A model generated the notes under the pieces. That model was not told where the DNA came from, did no database searches, and saw only the letters and a list, made by a program, of their open reading frames with translations. 6,290 nt of DNA. Origin: an uncultured Chloroflexota bacterium (GTDB lineage: Bacteria; Chloroflexota; UBA4733). A program made the position numbers and the translations under genes. The stretch is taken from assembly GCA_937967325.1 (NCBI GenBank), contig CALBSQ010000063.1, forward strand, positions 1 to 6,290, written 5' to 3'. Positions 1-4,969 of this stretch are shown here, piece after piece (within the stretch, counting starts at the first letter, position 1; every line of letters starts with the position of its first letter).

Positions 1-71
1 TAGCCCAGGGTCAGGAAGACGCCCATGGAGGACCAGAGCAGGCCCAGCGTCCCCAGCCCCAGGAGCGCCGG
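1..71 (-). other. Hydrophobic coding-like frame after the TAG of the 72-residue gene, cut by window edge
   Basis: Read leftward in the same frame as the 72-residue gene, the codons after its TAG (72-74) give about 23 residues rich in Leu, Gly, Val and Phe. That is long enough for one membrane helix, and the frame stays open to the window edge. Third positions remain almost all G or C, as in the real genes nearby. The only standard start seen here is an ATG at 26-24, with no Shine-Dalgarno sequence before it. This could be the start of a further leftward membrane-protein gene, the separated tail of the 72-residue protein, or chance. The window ends too soon to decide. Confidence 0.25.
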
Positions 72-290
72 CTAGGTGGCCGATTGCTCCTGCTCCAGCT
101 CGGCCGCGAGCCGCGCGCACTCCTCGTGGATCTTGGTGAACGTGGCGGCCAGCTCGGTGTCGAGCTCCTGCACGAAGGTGGGGCGGAGCTGGGCGGAATG
201 GTGCAGCATCAGGACCACCCCACCCAGGTGCTCGCGGCAGCCCTGGAGGAGCAGCTCCAGGTAGGCGCTGCTGCGCCCCAGTGGTTCCAC
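72..290 (-). CDS. Small protein of unknown function, 72 aa
   Basis: I do not recognise this protein. The start is GTG (290-288), chosen because a full AAGGAGG lies at 300-294, though only 3 bases away, which is tight. The product has no signal peptide. Its first half has a moderately hydrophobic part (LLLQGC near residue 13, GGVVLML near 23). From about residue 40 to 70 it is Glu/Ala/Leu-rich and looks like one long amphipathic, possibly coiled-coil, helix (ELDTELAATF, ARLAAELEQEQ). Cysteines are at 18 and near 58, and there is no metal motif. It lies 61 bases downstream of the zinc-ribbon gene on the same strand and probably shares its transcript. Codon third positions are strongly G/C, which supports real coding. 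The frame after the TAG encodes a possible membrane helix, so the protein may be longer if the stop is an error or is read through. Confidence 0.6.
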   Translation of the reverse strand: MEPLGRSSAYLELLLQGCREHLGGVVLMLHHSAQLRPTFVQELDTELAATFTKIHEECARLAAELEQEQSAT

Positions 291-351
291 GGCCCTCCTT
301 CCCTTCGTCCCCGGCCGCCGGGGCGTGCCGGACTATCGCGAGCCGCGGCGG

Positions 352-525
352 CTACCGCTTGGCGGAGCGCACCTGCTGCTCCGCTCGCGGGGGCAACGCC
401 CCCCGGCAGATCGCGCAGACCAGGGCGCTCGGCGGGTTCATCTCGCCGCAGGTGGGGCAGCGCACCGGCTCGGGCGCCGCGGGCGGTGGACTCCGCTTGC
501 CGCGGAGCTTGTCCCAGAAGCCCAT
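352..525 (-). CDS. Zinc-ribbon mini-protein, 57 aa
   Basis: This is a small, probably cytoplasmic zinc-binding protein. It starts MGFWDKLRGK, an amphipathic opening common in small bacterial zinc-ribbon proteins. A Pro/Ala-rich linker (residues 12-20) follows, then two CxxC knuckles, CPTC at 23-26 and CAIC at 37-40, 10 residues apart. This spacing fits a compact four-cysteine zinc ribbon. The tail is basic (PPRAEQQVRSAKR). The ATG at 525-523 is preferred because GGAGG sits five bases upstream and a good promoter lies about 50 bases further on. The same frame is open to about 714, but that extension would run across the promoter and lacks such a ribosome site. Role unknown; such proteins may serve as nucleic-acid or protein-binding adaptors, but nothing here shows a partner. 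It is probably the first gene of a leftward unit with the 72-residue gene. Confidence 0.75.
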   Translation of the reverse strand: MGFWDKLRGKRSPPPAAPEPVRCPTCGEMNPPSALVCAICRGALPPRAEQQVRSAKR

Positions 526-579
526 CCTGACCTCCCTCCGAATGTCGGGCGTCCGACGGCGAAGGCGACCTCGCTCGTG

Positions 580-608
580 AGCATACGGCAGCGGCATCGG
601 AAGCGCAA
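580..608 (-). promoter_or_regulatory. Sigma70-like promoter for the leftward zinc-ribbon gene
   Basis: On the minus strand TTGCGC (608-603) and TATGCT (585-580) are separated by exactly 17 bases. This gives a predicted start near 573 and a leader of about 48 bases carrying the GGAGG ribosome site of the 57-residue gene. The match is good for such GC-rich DNA. Confidence 0.55.
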
Positions 609-707
609 TGCCGCCCCCGACCGCGGCGGTGACGAAACGGGCATCCTCGAGGACTACCGACGCGTGCAGGTCCTCGATCTCAGCGACGCCGCAGCTCGGC
701 GCCCAGA

Positions 708-732
708 GCGACAAGTCGCCCGATGCTAGACT
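708..732 (+). promoter_or_regulatory. Possible promoter and operator for the GT39-like gene
   Basis: An extended -10 element, TGCTAGACT (724-732), lies 46 bases before the chosen ATG; no convincing -35 is present. Just upstream is a perfect dyad, GCGAC-AA-GTCGC (708-719), where a regulator could cover the -35 side. A second small inverted repeat, CTGGC/GCCAG (734-738/747-751), falls in the predicted leader. An alternative -10 is TATAGC at 755-760. The leftward promoter at 580-608 makes 526-778 a divergent control region. Confidence 0.3.
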
Positions 733-778
733 GCTGGCGGCGCACTGCCAGTCGTATAGCTGCCGGGGACAAGGTCAG

Positions 779-2725
779 ATGGCCCGGTTTTCTGGTCGGG
801 ATGACACCACGGCGGTGGACGAAAGCATCCCTCGACGGTCGAATGGCCGCCCGTACCAACGCTGGCGGTTGATCGGGGCCATCCTCCTGTTCAGTCTTGG
901 CTACAGTCTGGCGCCCGCCGACGCACCCTCCAGCGCCGCCGCCATCGGCGCCTGGCTCAGCTGCATGGCGGCCTTCCTGCTGGTGACGGCTGACGGCCTC
1001 GTGCCACACCGACTGCTCGACTGCGCGCGCAACGCGCCGGCAGCCGCCCGTCGCCTGCTCGGGCGGCCGGACTTGCTCGCGCTCGCCGTTGTCCTGGTGC
1101 TGGCAGCGGTCCTGCGCTTCGTCGACCTGGACCACAGCCCGCCCATGTTCTACGGGGATGAAGGGGAGATGGGGCTCGACGCCCTGGCGATCGTGCTGGG
1201 CCGTCCCGATGCGCCCTCCTTCTTCGGTACCGGCTTCCTGGAGCACCCCAGCCTGCACTTCTACTTGGAAGCGCTCTCCATCCACCTCTTCGGCGTCACG
1301 ATCTTCGCGCTGCGGGCGGTCACGGCCGTGTGGGGCGTGCTTGGCGTGCTGGCGACCTATCTCGCCGGCCGCACGCTCCTGAACCGGCGCGTCGGGCTGC
1401 TCGCGGCGGTCGTGGCGGCGAGTGCGCCGGTGGACCTGCAGCTGGGCCGCGTCTCCCTGAACAATGTGGAGGCTGTCGTCCTCGGCGCCCTGGCGATTGC
1501 CGCGTTCTACTCCGGAGTCGTCGTGCTCACCGCCGCGCCGGCCGAGCCGGACCGGCCATGGTTCTGGGGGACCGGCGCCCCGGTTCGATTCGGCCTGGCG
1601 GGCGTCCTCGCCGGCCTGGGCCTGTATTTCTACTTCGGCTCGCGGGTCATCCCGATCATCCTCGCGGCGATCGCCGCCTACGCGCTGGCGCGCTGGCGCG
1701 CACGCTGGCGGCCGCTGCTTCAGGGCGGCGCGGTGGCGCTGGCCGGTCTGCTGGTCGTGTTCCTTCCCCAACTCCTCTACTATGTCCGCTCCCCGCAGAA
1801 CGACGGGAGCAGCCGGACGGCGCAGTACTTCCTGCTCTTCCACCTGCCCGAGGTCGAGCAGCGCTGGTGCGTGCATGGCCTGCTCGCCGTCGTGCTGATC
1901 CAGACGCGGGAGACCCTGGCCCAGTTCTTCACCCGGCCCGACAGCAGCACGTTTTACCCCTTCCAGGCGCCGATCTTGCTCGCGCCGGTGGCCGGGCTCT
2001 TCGCCGGCGGCATGCTCCTGGTCGTCGGCAGTCTCCGGCGAGCGAGTAGCGTCGTGCTCATGCTCTGGTTCTGGGCGATCTTCTTCGCCGGTGGGGTGCT
2101 GACCCTGGGCGCGCCGTACACGCCGCGCATCGTCGGCCTGCTCCCGGCGGTCTACATCCTGGTGGCGCTCAGCCTGGATTGGTTCCTGCAGGCGGCCGCC
2201 GGGGCGCTCGGCAGCAGCATTGCGCGGCTCTTTGTGCCACTGGCAGCGCTCGTGCTGGTCGCCACGAGCGTCTCCTCCATGCACGACTACTTCTCGCGCT
2301 ATTTCGCGTCGGACCCCAACCCGCCGCCGACCGCCGTCGCCACCTACGTCGCCGCGCTCCCCGCGGGCACGTATGTCTACGATCTGCCCGACACGCTCTT
2401 CTTCGGCTACGGCTCGACGCGCTACCTGGCCTACCGCGTCGCCGGCGAGGACCTCAAGAATCCGCCGGCCGACGTGCCGACCCTCGTCCCGAAAAGCAGC
2501 CAAATTGCCTTCATCGTCTTCCCTCGCTGGGCCGCGCTCCTGCCGCTGATCGAGCGGCGCTTTCCGGGAGGATATCGGCGGGACGTGATGGACGGCCGGC
2601 AACTCGTGTTTACCGGGTATCTGGTACGCGTTCCCACGTCCACCGCCGAGGGGAGCCGCCCAGCGTCCCTGCCGTCCGGTGCATGCCGGCTCGCTGCAGG
2701 CGTGGGATGCCCGTCCGTCTGGTGA
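779..2725 (+). CDS. GT39/PMT-like polytopic membrane glycosyltransferase, 648 aa
   Basis: Predicted GT-C fold enzyme of the PMT_2/ArnT-like group, which transfers a sugar from a polyprenyl-phosphate carrier to an acceptor outside the membrane. Hydrophobic helices are seen near residues 31-47, 53-73, 98-116, 182-200, 205-217, 232-252, 271-290, 291-303, 316-335, 394-417, 425-444, 451-470 and 480-500. The first large outer loop has the expected acidic pair, YGDEGE with D127 and E128, and then EHPSLHFYL (155-163), matching the HPPL-type motif of the family. PRIVGLLPAVYIL near 449-461 matches the late conserved helix. A soluble domain (about 501-619) follows, with a 30-residue tail holding two cysteines. 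ATG 779 is chosen for AAGG just upstream and a natural basic N-terminus; the frame is open from 608, but that extra part is low-complexity and crosses the divergent promoter. There is no MIR domain. The acceptor cannot be read from sequence: the Thr-rich protein next door is a candidate, and cell-wall or lipid glycans are alternatives. Confidence 0.85.
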   Translation: MARFSGRDDTTAVDESIPRRSNGRPYQRWRLIGAILLFSLGYSLAPADAPSSAAAIGAWLSCMAAFLLVTADGLVPHRLLDCARNAPAAARRLLGRPDLLALAVVLVLAAVLRFVDLDHSPPMFYGDEGEMGLDALAIVLGRPDAPSFFGTGFLEHPSLHFYLEALSIHLFGVTIFALRAVTAVWGVLGVLATYLAGRTLLNRRVGLLAAVVAASAPVDLQLGRVSLNNVEAVVLGALAIAAFYSGVVVLTAAPAEPDRPWFWGTGAPVRFGLAGVLAGLGLYFYFGSRVIPIILAAIAAYALARWRARWRPLLQGGAVALAGLLVVFLPQLLYYVRSPQNDGSSRTAQYFLLFHLPEVEQRWCVHGLLAVVLIQTRETLAQFFTRPDSSTFYPFQAPILLAPVAGLFAGGMLLVVGSLRRASSVVLMLWFWAIFFAGGVLTLGAPYTPRIVGLLPAVYILVALSLDWFLQAAAGALGSSIARLFVPLAALVLVATSVSSMHDYFSRYFASDPNPPPTAVATYVAALPAGTYVYDLPDTLFFGYGSTRYLAYRVAGEDLKNPPADVPTLVPKSSQIAFIVFPRWAALLPLIERRFPGGYRRDVMDGRQLVFTGYLVRVPTSTAEGSRPASLPSGACRLAAGVGCPSVW

Positions 2726-2732
2726 GGCAGGA

Positions 2733-2785
2733 GCCGGGCGCGCCCCGCACCGCACCGCGGTGTCGGTGGTCAGCGCGCGCCCGGC
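2733..2785 (+). terminator. Long nested hairpin after the GT39-like gene
   Basis: An 11-base perfect inverted repeat, GCCGGGCGCGC (2733-2743) with GCGCGCCCGGC (2775-2785), encloses a second palindrome, CACCGCGGTG (2753-2762), itself flanked by ACCG (2749-2752) and CGGT (2764-2767). It begins seven bases after the stop codon. No T-run follows, so it may be a terminator of the kind without a U-tract, an RNA-end stabiliser, or both. Confidence 0.5.
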
Positions 2786-2838
2786 AGTCGCAAGGCGGCG
2801 CCATGCGCGCCGCACCCTGACCGTGCCATCCCCCCGAG

Positions 2839-2858
2839 CAATGAAGAAACAATGAAGA
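2839..2858 (+). repeat. 9-base direct repeat with 11-base period upstream of a promoter
   Basis: CAATGAAGA occurs at 2839-2847 and again at 2850-2858, 11 bases apart, about one helical turn. The pair sits in an unusually A-rich patch just upstream of the predicted promoter of the DUF3494 gene, about 50 to 67 bases before the likely transcription start. That is a usual place for an activator or response-regulator site. The binding protein is not known. Confidence 0.35.
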
Positions 2859-2871
2859 TGATCGAATCCGC

Positions 2872-2899
2872 TTCACTTCTCCGACATGTATGGTATAGT
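2872..2899 (+). promoter_or_regulatory. Sigma70-like promoter for the DUF3494 gene
   Basis: TTCACT (2872-2877) and TATAGT (2894-2899) are 16 bases apart. TATAGT is preceded by TGG, an extended -10. The predicted start is near 2906, giving a leader of about 70 bases. The inverted repeat GACAT (2883-2887) / ATGTC (2903-2907) brackets the -10 and could be a repressor site. Confidence 0.5.
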
Positions 2900-2978
2900 G
2901 CGATGTCATCCAACTGAAGCGTGCATGACAGCGCCGTCCTCTGCCGTGGGTGGGTTTCATCGAGCCGGGGAGGGCCCT

Positions 2979-4706
2979 ATGTCCGCGCGATGGCGCCATG
3001 GCACTGGGCGGACGGCGCTCCTGGCAATCGCGGCCTGCTTTATCCTGGTGGTCGGTTCCTATCTCGTCGTCGGGGCGCAGACCGCGCCCAACCTGGGCAC
3101 GGCGTCGGGCTTCGCCGTCCTGGGCGGCTCCACGGTGACCAACACCGGCCCGACCATCGTCACCGGGGACCTGGGCGTCAGCCCGGGCAGCGCGGCCACG
3201 GGGTTCCCCCCGGGGATCGTCAATGGGACCATCCACCTGGCGGACGCCGTCGCCGCGCAGGCCCAAGTCGACACCACCACCGCCTACAACGATCTGGCGG
3301 GCCAGGCCTGCACCCAGGACCTGACCGGTCAGGACCTGGGCGGGCTGACGCTCACGCCGGGGGTCTATTGCTTCTCGTCCTCGGCGCAGCTGACGGGGAC
3401 CCTCACGCTCGACGCCCAGGGCAACCCCAACGCCGTCTTCGTGTTCAAGATCGGCACCACGCTCACCACCGCCAGCGGCTCGACGGTCCGCCTGATCAAC
3501 GGCGGCTCGCCGTGCAACATCTTCTGGCAGGTCGGCAGCTCGGCGACCCTGGGCACGACCACCACCTTCCTGGGGAACATCATCGCGCTCGCGAGCATCA
3601 CGCTGAACACCGGCGCCGGCGTGACCGGCCGGACGCTCGCCCGGAACGGGGCCGTGACGTTGGACAGCAACACCGTCGGCGGCTGCTCGGTCGCCACGGC
3701 CACCCCGACTGCCACCGCCACCGCCACCGTGACCGCGACGCCGACCGCCACGGCAACCCCGACAGCGACCGCCACGGCGACGCCAACCGGAACGGCGACC
3801 GCCACCCCAACCGGGACACCCACCCAGACGCCCACGGCCACCGCTACTGGCACGCCGACCGCGACCCCGACTGAGACGCCAACTGCCACGCCGACGGCCA
3901 CGGCCACCCAGACGCCCACCGCGACGGCCACCGGCACGCCGACGGCTACAGCCACCCCAACCGGCACCCCAACTCAGACCCCGACGGCGACGCCAACCCA
4001 GACGCCGACGGTGACCCCGACGGCCACGGAGACACCAACCGCCACGGCGACGGGCACGCCGACCGCGACGCCAACCGGCACCCCGACTGAGACGCCGACC
4101 GCGACGGCCACCGGAACCCCGACAGCTACACCGACGGCCACCGCCACTGGCACGCCCACGGCGACGCCAACGCAGACGCCGACGGCGACTCCGACCGCCA
4201 CCCCAACCGCGACGGCCACCGGCACCCCGACTGAGACCCCGACCAGCACCTCGACGGCGACGCCGACTGAGACGGCGACTGGCACGCCCACGGCGACGCC
4301 GACCGCGACCCCAACCGGAACGCCCACCCAGACACCGACAGCCACAGCCACCGGCACGCCAACCGAGACTCCAACCGCGACGGCAACGGCGGCGGCCACG
4401 TCCACCCCGACCGCGGCGGCTACGTCCAGCCGGCAGGACCAGATCTCGTCGCGGATCAGCTCCGCGTTCGCGTCCAGTAGTCAGAAGGAGATCTCGTCGC
4501 GGATCAGTGCCGCGTTTACCTCGAGCCGGCAGGACCAGATCACGTCGGAGATCAGCTCCGCCTTCGCGTCCAGCCGGCAGGAGCAGATCTCCTCGGAGGT
4601 CAGCTCCGCCTTCACTAGCCCCCAGCAGTCGGCGCTATCGCCGGACATTGCGTCCCGATTCACCTCGCGCACCACGACGACCAGCGCGGCATTCACCGGC
4701 GATTGA
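2979..4706 (+). CDS. Secreted DUF3494 (ice-binding-like) protein with Thr-X stalk and 16-residue C-terminal repeats, 575 aa
   Basis: Exported surface or extracellular protein. ATG 2979 is chosen for GGGAGG five bases upstream and because it opens directly into a signal peptide: basic RWRHGTGR, hydrophobic core about 12-32, likely cleavage after VGA or GAQ (33-34). Residues about 40-236 match the DUF3494 / ice-binding domain (a beta-solenoid with a flanking helix). Hallmarks are NTGPTIVTGDLGVSPG (55-70), FKIGTTLTTASGS (156-168), FWQVGSSATLGT (182-193) and GRTLARNGAVTLDSNT (217-232). The mature part has Cys111, 131, 179 and 236. Residues 240-482 are a strict Thr-X stalk and 483-575 are 16-residue repeats. 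There is no LPXTG motif or C-terminal membrane helix, so the anchoring mode is unclear. Some family members bind ice, but many occur where freezing is not an obvious issue, so adhesion or matrix roles are possible. The TGA overlaps the TTG of the next frame. The fold is nearly certain; the function is inference. Confidence 0.9.
   Translation: MSARWRHGTGRTALLAIAACFILVVGSYLVVGAQTAPNLGTASGFAVLGGSTVTNTGPTIVTGDLGVSPGSAATGFPPGIVNGTIHLADAVAAQAQVDTTTAYNDLAGQACTQDLTGQDLGGLTLTPGVYCFSSSAQLTGTLTLDAQGNPNAVFVFKIGTTLTTASGSTVRLINGGSPCNIFWQVGSSATLGTTTTFLGNIIALASITLNTGAGVTGRTLARNGAVTLDSNTVGGCSVATATPTATATATVTATPTATATPTATATATPTGTATATPTGTPTQTPTATATGTPTATPTETPTATPTATATQTPTATATGTPTATATPTGTPTQTPTATPTQTPTVTPTATETPTATATGTPTATPTGTPTETPTATATGTPTATPTATATGTPTATPTQTPTATPTATPTATATGTPTETPTSTSTATPTETATGTPTATPTATPTGTPTQTPTATATGTPTETPTATATAAATSTPTAAATSSRQDQISSRISSAFASSSQKEISSRISAAFTSSRQDQITSEISSAFASSRQEQISSEVSSAFTSPQQSALSPDIASRFTSRTTTTSAAFTGD
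3696..4424 (+). repeat. Thr-X dipeptide stalk within the DUF3494 protein
   Basis: From residue 240 to 482 nearly every second residue is threonine. The alternate position is mostly Ala or Pro, with some Gly, Gln, Glu, Val and Ser. The register holds through the whole stretch; only two Thr positions near the end (ATAAAT and PTAAAT contexts) are replaced by Ala, without loss of phase. A short word, TATATGTPT, recurs several times. This is an extended, mucin-like stalk and a likely target for O-glycosylation. At DNA level it is a degenerate six-base periodicity that also leaves long open frames on the other strand. Confidence 0.9.
4425..4703 (+). repeat. Five and a half tandem 16-residue (48-base) repeats at the DUF3494 protein C-terminus
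   Basis: Copies start at 4425, 4473, 4521, 4569 and 4617, with a shortened sixth at 4665-4703. They read SSRQDQISSRISSAFA, SSSQKEISSRISAAFT, SSRQDQITSEISSAFA, SSRQEQISSEVSSAFT and SPQQSALSPDIASRFT, and the sixth keeps only a SAAFT ending. Hydrophobic residues fall at positions 7, 11 and 15 of each unit, spaced by four, which suits an amphipathic helix. Position 10 is Arg in the first two copies and Glu, Glu, Asp in the next three. The copies differ at many codons, so they are old or selected at protein level. I do not recognise the motif. Confidence 0.9.
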
Positions 4707-4969
4707 CCACGGCGGGACCTGGCGCTCCCGAGCGCGCCACCGGCAGTGCCGAGCAATGGGGGCTCCTGACGGCGCGCGGGATCACGGCCCCGTTCGCTCG
4801 GCCCAGCGTCACCGAGGGCTTCATCGAGCCTAATCCGCCGCGCGAGGCGCCGTTGCCGGGGTGGTACGTGGCCAACAGGCTTCGGGCATATCCCCGGGAC
4901 CGCGGGCGCCACTACCGCGGGCGCATGGCCACGCGCGCGTCCCCCATGGCGCTGGGCCGCCACTCATGA
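4703..4969 (+). CDS. Possible small protein of unknown function, 88 aa
   Basis: This frame starts with TTG (4703-4705), overlapping the TGA of the DUF3494 gene, and stops with TGA (4967-4969), overlapping the ATG of the family 2 glycosyltransferase as ATGA. Both junctions are typical of translationally coupled operon genes. About 12 of its 89 codons end in A or T, so third positions are clearly more GC-rich than second positions, as in real genes here. The protein is Arg/Pro/Gly-rich, has no signal peptide, membrane helix or cysteine, and includes EGFIEPNPPREAPLPGWYV in its middle. Against it, there is no good ribosome site before the TTG and I recognise no family. A small hairpin (4722-4726 with 4731-4735) lies near its start. 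It may instead be an untranslated 259-base spacer. Confidence 0.4.
   Translation: MTTAGPGAPERATGSAEQWGLLTARGITAPFARPSVTEGFIEPNPPREAPLPGWYVANRLRAYPRDRGRHYRGRMATRASPMALGRHS

Noticed and set aside
526..714. N-terminal extension of the 57-residue zinc-ribbon protein
   Set aside because: It would cross the best promoter in the window, and the internal ATG at 525 has a strong ribosome site.
608..778. Upstream start (ATG 608) for the GT39-like gene
   Set aside because: The extra 57 residues are low-complexity, have no ribosome site, and cover the divergent -35 and the predicted promoter; ATG 779 has AAGG and a sensible N-terminus.
680..2815. 711-residue open frame on the minus strand
   Set aside because: It lies opposite the GT39-like gene. 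Its product is Arg/Glu/Gln/His-rich without any fold-like pattern, as expected for the complement of GC-rich coding DNA, while the plus strand has clear family motifs.
3027..3038. Lipobox-like IAAC at residues 17-20 of the DUF3494 protein
   Set aside because: The hydrophobic core continues for another 12 or so residues after Cys20 and a normal cleavage site (VGAQ) follows, so ordinary signal-peptidase processing is more likely.
3365..4405. Minus-strand frames giving long Val-Gly-Val-Ala repeats (3365-3967 and 3974-4405), resembling elastin-like proteins
   Set aside because: They are the reverse complement of the ACN-X Thr repeat. They lack signal peptides and ribosome sites, and the plus-strand frame has a signal peptide and a known domain.
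4425..4664. 48-base direct repeats considered as a CRISPR-like or iteron array
   Set aside because: There are no unique spacers. The units are in frame and conserved at protein level, with many synonymous and substitution differences, so they are a protein repeat.
4481..4963. 160-residue minus-strand frame
   Set aside because: It is antisense to the 16-residue repeats and the 88-residue frame. Its C-terminal pseudo-repeats merely mirror the 48-base units, and no start signal is seen.
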